Shown: piece by piece, positions 15,893 to 24,929 of the stretch | How positions within the stretch are numbered: the stretch's first letter is position 1 | Layout of the letters: every line of letters starts with the position of its first letter | Origin: Streptomyces marispadix | GTDB lineage: Bacteria > Actinomycetota > Actinomycetes > Streptomycetales > Streptomycetaceae | Assembly: GCF_022524345.1 (NCBI RefSeq) | Contig: NZ_JAKWJU010000002.1 | Coordinates: 2,666,001 to 2,730,000, forward strand | DNA length: 64,000 nucleotides | Reading direction: 5' to 3' | Notes under the pieces: generated by a model | Told to the model about the DNA's origin: nothing | The model's input: only the letters and a program-made list of their open reading frames with translations | Databases searched by the model: none | Program-made: the position numbers and the translations under genes

Positions 15893-17556
15893 CGGGGTCG
15901 CGCGGACGCTTCACAGGCGGCAACGGCGATACGGGGGACGGCGGTCGGGGACCGAGAAGCGACGGCCGGGGTGTGCACGACCGGGACACGAGCGGCGGCG
16001 GTCAGGGCGACGGCCCGCGCGCCGCCGACGACCGGGACGGCGAGCGCATACCGGCGGCACACGTCGCGAACGGCACGGGCAGCCCGGACGACAAGACAGA
16101 CACGGACGGCAAGGGCGACACCGACGCCACGGGCGGCAAGGAGACGCGCCCCGGCGAGCAGCCCGCAAGAGAGTCCCCCGAACAGCCCACCGCTGAACGG
16201 GAGTTGACCAGGCAGCCACCCGCCGGACGGGAGTCGACCGAACAGCAGCCGGCCGGTCAGCCGTCCGCCGTGGAGCATGACGGGGAGCAGTTCGACCATC
16301 GCGTGCTGAAGTCCCTGCTCGGCGCCTGGGCGCTCTCCGCCTGCTCCCCGGAGGAGACGGCCGCCGTAGAGGGGCATCTGAGCGACTGCGGCACATGCGC
16401 CGAGGAGGCGCTGCGGCTGCGGGACGCCGTAGGGCTGCTGCACCCCGAGGACAGCCTCGACCTGGACCCCATGCTCCGTTCGCAGGTGCTGAGGGGCTGC
16501 ATGGTGCGGCGTGCACCGCGCATCCCCGTCCCCGACTGGGCCTCCCCCTACGACGCGGAGACCGCCCGACTCGACGCCCTGCTGCGGGACATGGCGGACG
16601 CCGAATGGCTCGCGCCCGTCATGCTGCGCTGGTTCGACGGATCGCGGCAGGCGGAGCGGGAGACCACGGTCGGAGGGGTCATCGCACATCTGCTGGCCGC
16701 CGACGGCGTCGTCGCCACCGCGCTGGGTCTGCCCGACCCGCTGGACGCCCGGGACGCCGACGCGGCGAGGTCCATCGCACAGGCCGGGAGTGCCGGACAG
16801 CCGCCCGCCGACGGGGACTTGAAGGGGCCCGTCGCCGCGCCCGGCACCTCAGCCGCAAGACCCGGCGCCCGCCACGCGCCGCACGGACCGCATGAGCCGA
16901 CCGCGCCTGGTGCACGGCATGTGCCTCATGCCCCGGCCGCCCGCACCGAGCAGTACTGGCGTTCCGAGCGCGACGCGCTGCGTACTCCGGCAGCCCGTGA
17001 GCCATGGCGGGAGCAGGGCCGCGCCATGGTCCGTACGGTCTCCTTCGCGGGCAGCGGCGTCGCCGCACTCGACGTGGACTACGGCGACTTCGCGCTCCCC
17101 GTGCGCGACGCGATGCTCGACCGCGCCTTCGAGTGCTGGATGCACGCCGAGGACATCGCGGATGCCATCGACTATCCGTACACCGCGCCGCAGGGCGAGC
17201 ACATGCATCACATGGTCGACCTGGCCGCACGGCTGCTGCCCGGCACGATCGCCTGGCGCCGCCGTACGGGCCTGTCCGGAGCGCCGCACCGGCTGACCAC
17301 CGCGGGCGCACCGGGGCGTGCGCTCCACCTGGAGGTGGAGGGGGACGGCGGAGGCGACTGGTACATCCCGCTGGACTCCCCCGCTGCGGCCGTGCGCCCG
17401 GAGGACACCGTGGCCCATGTGGCCCTGGACCGCTACGAGTTCTGCCAGCTCGTCGCCGGTCACGTGCAGCCGCTGGAGGCCGCGGCGGGGCAGGACGGGG
17501 ACCGTGAGGCGGTGCGGGACGTGCTGTTCGCGGCGGCCTCGCTCTCCCGGATGTGA
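15889..17556 (+). CDS. Zinc-finger anti-sigma factor fused to an MDMPI (DinB-fold) domain
   Basis: 555 residues starting with a GTG inside the sigma gene's end. The first 130 residues are disordered and charged. A ZAS-type zinc motif HLSDCGTC (H163, C167, C170) follows in the DHRVLKSLLGAWALSACSPEE helix context. From about residue 195 comes a mycothiol-dependent maleylpyruvate isomerase-like N-domain (ALLRDMADAEW, TVGGVIAHLLAADGVV, then AFECWMHAEDIADAI), with a C-terminal MDMPI domain. The ZAS module normally clamps the sigma factor and lets go when its cysteines are oxidised. The fused domain suggests mycothiol or a metal-bound thiol as an input; that is inference. No transmembrane helix, so it is a soluble anti-sigma factor. 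Confidence 0.85.
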   Translation: MTGSRGRFTGGNGDTGDGGRGPRSDGRGVHDRDTSGGGQGDGPRAADDRDGERIPAAHVANGTGSPDDKTDTDGKGDTDATGGKETRPGEQPARESPEQPTAERELTRQPPAGRESTEQQPAGQPSAVEHDGEQFDHRVLKSLLGAWALSACSPEETAAVEGHLSDCGTCAEEALRLRDAVGLLHPEDSLDLDPMLRSQVLRGCMVRRAPRIPVPDWASPYDAETARLDALLRDMADAEWLAPVMLRWFDGSRQAERETTVGGVIAHLLAADGVVATALGLPDPLDARDADAARSIAQAGSAGQPPADGDLKGPVAAPGTSAARPGARHAPHGPHEPTAPGARHVPHAPAARTEQYWRSERDALRTPAAREPWREQGRAMVRTVSFAGSGVAALDVDYGDFALPVRDAMLDRAFECWMHAEDIADAIDYPYTAPQGEHMHHMVDLAARLLPGTIAWRRRTGLSGAPHRLTTAGAPGRALHLEVEGDGGGDWYIPLDSPAAAVRPEDTVAHVALDRYEFCQLVAGHVQPLEAAAGQDGDREAVRDVLFAAASLSRM

Positions 17557-17718
17557 CCCGGAAGCAGCCCCGGTGACGCGGCCCCGGACGTAACGGAAAC
17601 CGAAGATGACGGCTAGCGGAGGTGACGGCGACCGAGCGTGACGGCCGAACTCGCCCGCTCCGCCGGGCAGTCGAAGCCGCCGCCGAGCCCGCCGGAAGTC
17701 GGCCGTCCGCAGGTGTCG

Positions 17719-18651
17719 TCAGGCGAAGACGACGGTTCGGTGCCCGTTGAGCAGCACCCGGTGCTCGCTGTGCCACTTGACCGCACGCGCGAGCGCCTGG
17801 CACTCGACGTCCCGGCCGACCGCCACGAGTTGCTGCGGCGTCGCCTCGTGCCCCACGCGCTCGACCTCCTGCTCGATGATCGGGCCCTCGTCGAGTTCCG
17901 CCGTCACATAGTGCGCGGTCGCGCCGATCAGCTTGACGCCGCGTGCGTGCGCCTGGTGGTAGGGCCGTGCGCCCTTGAAGCTCGGCAGGAAGGAGTGGTG
18001 GATGTTGATGATCCGGCCGGAGAGCTGCTTGCAGAGGTTGTCGGAGAGGACCTGCATATAGCGGGCCAGCACGACGAGTTCGACGTTCTCCTCCTCGATC
18101 AGGCGCAGCAGCCTGGCCTCCGCCTCCTGCTTGCTCTCCTCGCTGCCCTTGGTGACGGGGATGTGGTGGAAGGGCACGCCGTACGAAGCTGCCAGCCCCT
18201 CGAAGTCGGTGTGGTTGGAGACGACGGCAGCGATATCGACCGGGAGTGCGCCGCTGCCGGAGCGGAACAGCAGGTCGTTGAGGCAGTGGCCGAAGCGGCT
18301 GACCATGAGGACGACGCGCATGCGCTCACCGGCGGGATGCACCTGCCAGTCCATGTGGAAGGAGTCGCCGACCGCCGAGAAGCTCGCGCGCAGCTTGTCC
18401 ACCGTCACACCGGGGTCCGCGGAGAAGTGGACGCGCATGAAGAACAGTCCGGTGTCGCGGTCGCCGAACTGCTGGCTGTCCTCGATGTTGCAGCCGGTCA
18501 TGAAGAGATAGCTCGACACGGCGTGCACGATGCCCTGCTTGTCCGGGCAGGACAGCGTCAGTACGTACTCCTCGCGCTTCCCGTCCCGTACGTCTCCCCG
18601 GGCGGCCGGGCTGTGCTGGGTGCTGACGGCATCGTCGTGCGGCTTGCTCAT
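17719..18651 (-). CDS. purU: Formyltetrahydrofolate deformylase
   Basis: 310 residues, normal length. An N-terminal ACT domain (residues 15-95) reads LTLSCPDKQGIVHAVSSYL. The formyltransferase-fold domain follows with LPVDIAAVVSNH and the catalytic stretch NIHHSFLPSFKGARPYHQA, then GATAHYVTAELDEGPIIEQE. It hydrolyses 10-formyl-THF to THF and formate, balancing one-carbon pools and glycine/Met metabolism in the cytoplasm. The ACT domain usually senses Met and Gly. It precedes a conserved hypothetical gene (18713) on the same strand, in an order I recall from other streptomycetes. Confidence 0.96.
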   Translation of the reverse strand: MSKPHDDAVSTQHSPAARGDVRDGKREEYVLTLSCPDKQGIVHAVSSYLFMTGCNIEDSQQFGDRDTGLFFMRVHFSADPGVTVDKLRASFSAVGDSFHMDWQVHPAGERMRVVLMVSRFGHCLNDLLFRSGSGALPVDIAAVVSNHTDFEGLAASYGVPFHHIPVTKGSEESKQEAEARLLRLIEEENVELVVLARYMQVLSDNLCKQLSGRIINIHHSFLPSFKGARPYHQAHARGVKLIGATAHYVTAELDEGPIIEQEVERVGHEATPQQLVAVGRDVECQALARAVKWHSEHRVLLNGHRTVVFA

Positions 18652-18712
18652 GGGGTAAGCCTTGCACAGGCCGCGGACCGGTCCCGACCGTGCTCAGACC
18701 TTCCGGCCGTGC

Positions 18713-19255
18713 TCAGACGGAGTGCAGCATGATCGCCAGCACGTCGAGCGAACGCGGCGGCTCGTCCGGGTCCTCGCCGTCGTTGGTCGCGAGCCGTACA
18801 TGTGCGTCACGCGCGGCCCGTACCGCCTCGGACCAGCCGTGGTGCTCCATGTACGAGGCGACCGGCGCGTCGGCGCCGACCTGGTGCATGATGCGCAGCA
18901 CCCGCAGCACCGCGGTGTCGACGAGGGCGGCCTCCTGCGAGTCGCGGAAGATCGTGCCCACGTACTTCTCGGCGGACCAGTTGTCCAGCCATGTGTCCTC
19001 GACCAGGCGGTAGACCGCGTCGGTCACGTCGCCGTAGCCGGGGCGGCCCGTCGCCCAGCACTCCTGCTGGAAGGCGGGATCGGAGAGCATGTGCAGCGCC
19101 GAGCGCACGTTGCTGCGCCAGCGCCACCAAGGCATGTCATGGACGGGCATGGCACCCATGGTGGTGGACCGGGGGGTGCGACGGGAAGCCCTCGCCGGAT
19201 TCGGCTCTGCGGGGGCCCGCCGTCCGGAAGCCTTCTGCTCGGAAGCTTGCTGCAT
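18713..19255 (-). CDS. Conserved hypothetical protein (SCO4402-like)
   Basis: 180 residues, of which about 140 form a conserved helical domain starting at MPWWRWRSNVRSALHMLSD and including GDVTDAVYRLVEDTWLDNWSAEKYVGTIF. I recall a streptomycete family of this kind called SCO4402-like, always without known function. The first 30 residues are basic and disordered, and could be excess if the start is really the Met in MGAMPVHDM. It lies upstream of purU on the minus strand, 61 bp apart, and may be cotranscribed with it. Confidence 0.8.
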   Translation of the reverse strand: MQQASEQKASGRRAPAEPNPARASRRTPRSTTMGAMPVHDMPWWRWRSNVRSALHMLSDPAFQQECWATGRPGYGDVTDAVYRLVEDTWLDNWSAEKYVGTIFRDSQEAALVDTAVLRVLRIMHQVGADAPVASYMEHHGWSEAVRAARDAHVRLATNDGEDPDEPPRSLDVLAIMLHSV

Positions 19256-19355
19256 GGTTCACGACCATACGTTCATCTCCGAAGGGCTTCGTCCGCGGGC
19301 CGGTACGGGGGCGGACGCGGGGCAGCCGGAGGCGGAGGCCCCTCATCCGCCGAGG

Positions 19356-21176
19356 TCAGAGCTGGCCGACCTGCCGCTGCTTCAGCCCGTACTTCTTCGC
19401 CGTCGGGTTCCACAGCCCGGCCGCCTGCTTCTTCGCGGCCGTCGCCTCGCCGCTGGCGCGTGCGCCCAGGCCGACGTGGGCGGTCGGACGCGCCTTGCCC
19501 TTTCGGCAGCCCTTCTTGCCGGCGGTCTGGTCGGCCCAGGCCGCGTAGTGGTTGTCGGCGGACGCGGACGCCTTCCAGCCGCGGGTCAGCGCCGACTTCA
19601 GCTCGGCCTGGCCGGGAATCTTGTCCGTCTTCAACTGGCCGAGGCGGGCGACGAGGCTGTTGCGCTGCCCTGCGGCGGCACGCAGATCGCGTGCCGAAGG
19701 GCCCAGCTTCTTGCAGGACTTGATGTTCTCCACGGAACGGATCACCGTGGCGCGGCTGTTGTTGCTGTCGTCGAGGAGCTTGTCCAGCTCCTTCGCCTGC
19801 GCCTCCACGGGGTCGGCCCCCGCGGACTTCTCACCCGCGGGCGCCGCGGAGGACTCGTTCTTGGGCTTCGCGCCCTTCTCCTCGTCGCCGCTCATCGCGG
19901 CGCCCGCCACCATGCCCACACCGGCTACGACCACTACGGCCACGGCGACCAGGATTCCGGGCGACATACGGGAGAGCGTGCTGCGCTCGGCGTTGCGGCG
20001 AGCGGCGCGGCCCTGCGGCAGGTCGGCGGGCGGCTGGCCCTGGCCGTACGCACCGGGGGCGCCGGACGCGCCGGGCGCGTTGGGGCCGGGGACCGCGGGG
20101 CCGCCGGACTTGCCGAGACCGCCCACCCCGCCGCTGCGCTGACGGGCCACCGCACGGTCGAAGATCGGCAGGCTCTGCGTGGAACCGGGCTCGCCGGAGG
20201 AGCCGTCGGCCGCGCCCTGGCCCGAGCCCGGCTCCGAGCGGAACAGGCTCTCGAAACCGGCAGGGGGCCGCGGCTGCTGCCCGGACTGCTGTGCCTGACC
20301 GCCCTGGCCGCCTGGCGACGCCTCGGGCGGCAGCGGCGTACGGAGCTGAGCCGTCGACTCGGGATCGCGCACCGGCGCCTGGCCGGTCTGCGGAGGCAGC
20401 ATCTGCGTGGCGTCGGCGTCCGCTGCGGGCGCGGACGCCACGGGCGGCGCATGGCCCGCCGGGAACTGCTCCGGGCCGGGCGGCGCACCGGGGACCGGCG
20501 GAATGTACTGCGTGGCGTCCGTTGTCGACGCCGAGCCGGGCGCGGGCATCGGCCCCGCGGCGGCCTGGCCGAACTGCTGTGCACCGGGCGGCTGTTGGTC
20601 CCGCGTCGGCTGTGCACCCGCGTAGAACGACTGGGCGCCCTGCGGGGGCTGCACCGCAGACGGCCCGGCGCCACCGGACGCGGGCGGCTGCACGGGCGGA
20701 AGCGGAAGGTCCGCGGGAGGAAGGTCCGCGGAGGGAAGCACCCCGGAGGAGGGGGAGACGGACGGCGGCGCGGAGCCGCCGCCGTGTCTGCCGCCCGGGG
20801 CTTCCGCCGTCTCCGCGCCGAACCCGGAAAGCGGCTGCTGGGGCGAGTGCCCAGGGGGATTCTGGGGCGAGTGCTGAGGCGAACTCTGCGGCGAGTACTG
20901 GGCCGGTACGGTCGGCGGCTGCTCCGGCGGAGGCGGAGGCAGCGGCGTCTGCGCCGCCGAGGGCAGCGAAGGCGCCCCGGCTCCGCTCCCGGAGGCCACC
21001 GCGGCCTGCGACTCGGGACCCCAGGGCTCACCCCAGGGCTGCCCGGCGGGCGGCTGCCCGTGCGTCTGAGCGACCTGGCGCTGCTGCTCGGGAGTCCACG
21101 GGTCGCCGTTCGCCGGCAGCACGACACCCTCGTAGAGGGGCGGGTCGCCCTGTCCACGTCCGCTGTGCGCTGTCAC
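19356..21176 (-). CDS. Pro/Gln-rich single-pass membrane protein
   Basis: 606 residues from a GTG at 21176 with GAGGAG 5 nt upstream. About 400 residues of Pro/Gln/Ala/Gly-rich disordered sequence are followed by one transmembrane helix (GILVAVAVVVVAGVGMVAG), then an extracytoplasmic helical domain of about 150 residues with two Cys pairs (KSCKKL and GKKGCRKGKARPT). The N-terminus keeps the motif DPPLYEGVVLPANGDPW, seen in several streptomycete membrane proteins. The topology is cytoplasmic disordered N-terminus and outside C-terminus. The function is unknown. Confidence 0.8.
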   Translation of the reverse strand: MTAHSGRGQGDPPLYEGVVLPANGDPWTPEQQRQVAQTHGQPPAGQPWGEPWGPESQAAVASGSGAGAPSLPSAAQTPLPPPPPEQPPTVPAQYSPQSSPQHSPQNPPGHSPQQPLSGFGAETAEAPGGRHGGGSAPPSVSPSSGVLPSADLPPADLPLPPVQPPASGGAGPSAVQPPQGAQSFYAGAQPTRDQQPPGAQQFGQAAAGPMPAPGSASTTDATQYIPPVPGAPPGPEQFPAGHAPPVASAPAADADATQMLPPQTGQAPVRDPESTAQLRTPLPPEASPGGQGGQAQQSGQQPRPPAGFESLFRSEPGSGQGAADGSSGEPGSTQSLPIFDRAVARQRSGGVGGLGKSGGPAVPGPNAPGASGAPGAYGQGQPPADLPQGRAARRNAERSTLSRMSPGILVAVAVVVVAGVGMVAGAAMSGDEEKGAKPKNESSAAPAGEKSAGADPVEAQAKELDKLLDDSNNSRATVIRSVENIKSCKKLGPSARDLRAAAGQRNSLVARLGQLKTDKIPGQAELKSALTRGWKASASADNHYAAWADQTAGKKGCRKGKARPTAHVGLGARASGEATAAKKQAAGLWNPTAKKYGLKQRQVGQL

Positions 21177-21314
21177 CGGGACTCCTCGATCGATCAACCG
21201 ACTGTCAGAACCGTCGGGTCACGCTACCGGGTGCCCCGGATGAGCGACCACGCACCTGAGGCGGCGACACCAAGCCTTCACCTGGATCTGGAACAGACCG
21301 GCGCATACCGGCAC

Positions 21315-22703
21315 TTACGGGGCGGCCGACGCCTCCGCTCGCGCCGTGAATTCGCGCACGACCGGCTCCTTCACAAAAGGCGCAAGTCGCCGCCGGAAGT
21401 CCTCCAGGTACTCGACTCCGCGCCCCGAACGGAGAGTTGTGAGCAGTTCCACGGCTTTTGCACCGGTATCGCATGCGTGTTCAAGCTCACGTTTCTCGAG
21501 TTGTGCGGACGCCAGCAGGAACATGCCGATGGCCCGCCGCCGCACCCTGCTCTCCGGGTGGCCCCGCAGCGATTCGGCAGCCTGCTCGGCCGCCTCGCGC
21601 GGACGCCGCAGATCCCGGTGGCAGTGCGCCAACTCGTCCGCCAGATACGCCTCGTCGAAGTGGGCGATCCACACCGGATCGTCGCCCGGGTCCGCCGCCG
21701 CGGCACGCTCCATCGCCCTGCGCGCCCTGCCCGCCGCCTCATGACAGGCCCGTACATCGCCCATCAGCGCATGCCCCCGCGCCTCGGCGGCGCAGAACAT
21801 CGCCTCGGTACGCGGAGTCGCCTGCCCCCGTGCGCCCTCCTGCGCGGCACGGGCCAACTGGGCCGCCTCGTGCGCGTTTCCGAGGGACGCCGTCAGATGG
21901 CTCATGCTCGCCGCCAGCACGTAACCGCCGTACGCACGGTCTCCCGCCGCCTGCGCCAGCCGCAGCGCCTGGATGTAGTGGCGCTGTGCCAGGCCGGGCA
22001 GCCCGGTGTCCACCGCCATGTAGCCCGCGAGTTCGGTGAGCCGTGCGGCGGCGGCGAACAGCGAACGCCCCACCGCCTCCCGGTAGGAGCCCGTGAGCAG
22101 CCCGGCGACCACGGAGTTGAGGCAGTGCACGACGACGGGACGGACATGCCCGCCGCCGAAGCGGTGGTCGAGCTGGGACAGCGAGTCGGTGGTCGCCTGC
22201 ACGGCCGTCACGTCCGGCATGCCGACGCGCGCCCCCGTGCTGCGTGCGACCTGCCCGTCGGGCGGGGTGATCAGCCAGTCGCGGCTCGGTTCGACGAGCA
22301 CGGACGAGGCGACGGCGGCACCCTCGAAGGCGCCGCGCCTGCCGACGTCGCTGCGCCACAGCTCACATGCCTGCTCGACCGCTCCGGCGGCCGTGGGCGC
22401 GAAGTGCAGCCCCACACCAGTGGATTGACCACGCACGTCGGCCATGCCGATCTCGTCCAGCGTGACCGCACGCCCCAGCTCGCGCCCGAGGGCCTCGGAG
22501 ATCAGCGCTGGTGCGCGCCCGCGCGGCTGCTGTCCGCGCAGCCACCGGGCGACGGACGTCTTGTCGTAGCGCAGGTCGAGCCCGTACTCCAGGCCACAGA
22601 GGTTCACGCGCCGTGCGAGACCGGCGTTGGAGCATTCGGCTTCCTGGAGGAGCCCTTGCAGCTTCTCGTTGGGCTGCCGGGCGACCAGAGGCCGGGCGGC
22701 CAT
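21315..22703 (-). CDS. NsdA-like transcriptional regulator with TPR region
   Basis: 462 residues. The N-terminus (NEKLQGLLQEAECSNAGLARRVN, then LRYDKTSVARWLRGQQPRGRAPALI) matches what I recall of NsdA, a negative regulator of development and antibiotic production, and its paralogues. The C-terminal 300 residues are TPR-like helical repeats (AAARLTELAGYMAVDTGLPGLAQRHYIQALRL). It is a cytoplasmic DNA-binding or adaptor protein whose ligand is unknown. The assignment to the family is firm, to NsdA itself not. Confidence 0.82.
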   Translation of the reverse strand: MAARPLVARQPNEKLQGLLQEAECSNAGLARRVNLCGLEYGLDLRYDKTSVARWLRGQQPRGRAPALISEALGRELGRAVTLDEIGMADVRGQSTGVGLHFAPTAAGAVEQACELWRSDVGRRGAFEGAAVASSVLVEPSRDWLITPPDGQVARSTGARVGMPDVTAVQATTDSLSQLDHRFGGGHVRPVVVHCLNSVVAGLLTGSYREAVGRSLFAAAARLTELAGYMAVDTGLPGLAQRHYIQALRLAQAAGDRAYGGYVLAASMSHLTASLGNAHEAAQLARAAQEGARGQATPRTEAMFCAAEARGHALMGDVRACHEAAGRARRAMERAAAADPGDDPVWIAHFDEAYLADELAHCHRDLRRPREAAEQAAESLRGHPESRVRRRAIGMFLLASAQLEKRELEHACDTGAKAVELLTTLRSGRGVEYLEDFRRRLAPFVKEPVVREFTARAEASAAP

Positions 22704-23003
22704 GGATCCCCCTCAGGTCGACATCGGATGACCACTGCCCAGGACATATGCCCGTGTCCGCGTCGGCACACCGCTCAGCGCGCCACGCACCGCAGTGTCC
22801 AAGTACCCGTCACGCCCGGCCTGTTGCGTGTGCGCCCCTGCTGTGCCCCCGTGCGCCCTCGGACGCCGGGCGACGGACGGATGGTCCCTACCGGCCACCG
22901 GGACCCCTCCGGGGCCGACCACCACACCTGTCCGGCGCGCACCCGGGCGCGTGGCAAGTGACTTGCTACGTAAGGGACTTGAGCGCCGGTGCCTCAGCGT
23001 GCC
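22704..23003. other. Intergenic region with short palindrome
   Basis: Three hundred bp hold the promoter of the NsdA-like gene and the end of the hydrolase. GCAAG-TGA-CTTGC at 22954-22966 is a perfect short inverted repeat. No gene is seen. Confidence 0.45.
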
Positions 23004-23932
23004 TCAGCCGTCCGCCGGCAGCACCGCCTGAAGGAACGGTTCGACCACGCGGCGCCAGTCCGACGGCTGGTCGAGATGCATGAGATGACCCGCTTCCGGC
23101 ACCTCCGCGTAGATGCCGCGCGGCAGCACCCGCACCATCTCCTGCGCCTCGGCCCGGCCCAGTTCGCCGTCGATGCCCCGTACGACGAGCGTCGGGCAGA
23201 CCACGCGCGCCAGTTCGTCCCAGTGGGCGTCGTGCACCCACGCCTCACGCACGGCGAGCATCTGCCGCCGGGAGAAGACCGGCCACCAGCCGTCGTCCCG
23301 CTCCGTCATCACCTCGGCGAAGAAGTCGCCCCTCGACGGAGTCGGCCGCTCCAGCGCTGGGTCCTCCTCGCCGAACCATCTGCGTACGTCGGCGAGCGTC
23401 GCGAAGGGCACGGGCCACGACTTGAACCACTCCTCCCACTCGCGCTGCGACTGCTCCCCCAGCGCCGACGCCTTCATGTCGCAGATGATCAGCGCATGTA
23501 CGAGGTCGGGCCGCTTCGCGGCGAGCTGCCAGGCCGTCAGGGCGCCCATGGAGTGCCCCACGAGCGCCACGGGGGCCAGCCCCAGCGTCTCGATGGCCGC
23601 TTCCGCGTCGGCGACGAACTTCTCGCGTGCGTAAGGGTCTTGGCCGTCGTCCGCGGCGGGCTTCGCGCTGCGCCCGTGGCCGCGCTGGTCGAGGCCCACC
23701 GCTCGATAACGGCCCGACAGCCAGCGGGCGGTGTCGGCCCAGTGGGACGCGCGCCCCATCAGCCCGTGCAGCAGCAGCACCCCTTCGAACACGTCGGGGG
23801 CCTGCTCTCCGGGGCGCCGTCGCCGGCCTCCGCTTCCGGGCGGCACTTGGGCAGATCGGAGAACTCCCATGCCGCGAGCCGGACTCCGTCCGAACCGGTC
23901 ACGTCGAGCCGTCGCACCATACGCTCCGACAC
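23004..23932 (-). pseudogene. Alpha/beta hydrolase, apparently frameshifted
   Basis: The 5' part (GTG at 23932, with AAGGA 6 nt upstream) reads VSERMVRRLDVTGSDGVRL AAWEFSD, the usual N-terminus of the family. The main body, in a different frame, reads GVLLLHGLMGRASHW, then the nucleophile GHSMGALTAWQL and a late EAGHLMHLDQP with the catalytic His. A minus-one shift is needed between about 23860 and 23775 to join them; the C-run near 23780 is where a base may be missing. The catalytic triad is otherwise complete, so this is a very recent frameshift, a sequencing error, or translation of the second part alone. The upstream LexA-type box suggests damage control. It would be an esterase or epoxide hydrolase-like enzyme of unknown substrate. 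Confidence 0.75.
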
Positions 23933-23963
23933 CCCCATTCCTTCTGAACGCTCCTCCACGCTA

Positions 23964-23979
23964 TCGAACTTCTATTCGA
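23964..23979. promoter_or_regulatory. LexA-type SOS box candidate upstream of the hydrolase
   Basis: TCGAAC-TTCT-ATTCGA differs from the actinobacterial palindrome TCGAAC-N4-GTTCGA at one base. It lies 32-47 bp before the GTG of the hydrolase gene, a normal operator position. No other SOS gene is close. Confidence 0.5.
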
Positions 23980-24077
23980 ACGCGCCGCAGTCCAGCGGAA
24001 ACCCCTACTTTCGAGTGACTGTTCTCAAGGGTTGACCGACGGGGTCGTGGAAAGACAGCTACCGGGAGGAGGGCTGA

Positions 24078-24156
24078 CCCCGAGAGCTCGGGGCTCTGGG
24101 TCGCCCCAGGGGGAAAAGGGGAGGCGGGGCCCCGGCAGCCCAAGGCGCCGGGGCCC
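24078..24156. repeat. Two strong hairpins in the hydrolase/dmdR1 gap
   Basis: CCCCGAG-AG-CTCGGGG at 24078-24093 and a 10-bp stem GGGCCCCGGC / GCCGGGGCCC (24127-24136 and 24147-24156, 10-nt loop) lie close together. The motif GGGCCCTTGTCATGCC follows and recurs within 20 bp. Candidates are a terminator pair or a structured RNA; the wider region 23980-24929 shows no convincing gene. Confidence 0.5.
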
Positions 24157-24740
24157 TTGTCATGCCGGGGGCCCTTGTCATGCCGTACGGAAGGGTCCCG
24201 GCGTAACGGGCGGCCCCGCCGCACGCAGAGGCCGAGCCCTACGGCAGCAAGTCCCGCACCGGCGGGCGCCGTTCGAGGCCCGGGTCTCAAGTGGGCGTCG
24301 CCGCAGCGCCGTTCGGCTCTCCCGGGCGGCACCGGCCCGTGTGCCGTCCGCAGTTCTCCCGCACCGCCGACCCGCTCGGCCAGCACAGCGCCTGCTGCGC
24401 GTACTGCGCGATCCATCGACGGCTCCCCTCCACCCGTACCTAGGCGTGGCATCAGCGTGGCACGCCGTGTCCCCGGGCACTCGGTCTACCGTAACTTTCG
24501 TACCCGCAGGGCCCTTTGGGAAGATGTTCCGCTTTCAGTCCGGCCGCACTTGCCCGTCGCAGATGAGGCTGACCTGCTGACAGCGCGTCAGGGCTCCGGC
24601 GGAAAGTTTTTCCGCCCGCGTGCGCCGGGTCGCTCACGCTGCGGGCGGATTCACGCACCGACGAGCGCCCGGCGCGCGCCTCGGCTGTCACGCCGCGACG
24701 GCGCGGGCACGTGTGATTCCGGGTCAACGGCCGCCCCCCG

Positions 24741-24772
24741 GGCCGTACTTCGGAAGGGCCGTACTTCGGAAG
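24741..24772. repeat. 16-bp direct repeat
   Basis: GGCCGTACTTCGGAAG occurs twice head to tail at 24741-24756 and 24757-24772, followed by a degenerate third copy. It lies in the non-coding gap before dmdR1. Confidence 0.75.
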
Positions 24773-24860
24773 GGCCCGTCCGGAAGGACACGTCCTGAGG
24801 ACGGCCGTCCGTCCTGTTCGCGGACCCAGCGGGAAGGGCATGCGGACCGGCCGATGTCAG

Positions 24861-24920
24861 ATCGACCCGAGCCGGATCGACCCGAGCCGGATCGACCGGA
24901 GCCGGATCGACCCGGGGCGG
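24861..24920. repeat. 15-bp tandem repeat, four copies, at the 3' end of dmdR1
   Basis: The unit ATCGACCCGAGCCGG occurs four times (24861-24920), the last two copies imperfect. It begins 10 bp beyond the dmdR1 stop codon and, read on the plus strand, encodes a DPSRI-type repeat in the antisense frame. Confidence 0.85.
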
Positions 24921-24929
24921 AGGCACCGG

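Noticed and set aside
19089..22961. 1290-codon plus-strand frame over the membrane protein and NsdA-like genes
   Set aside because: Antisense to two real genes; low-complexity Arg/Gly/Leu sequence.
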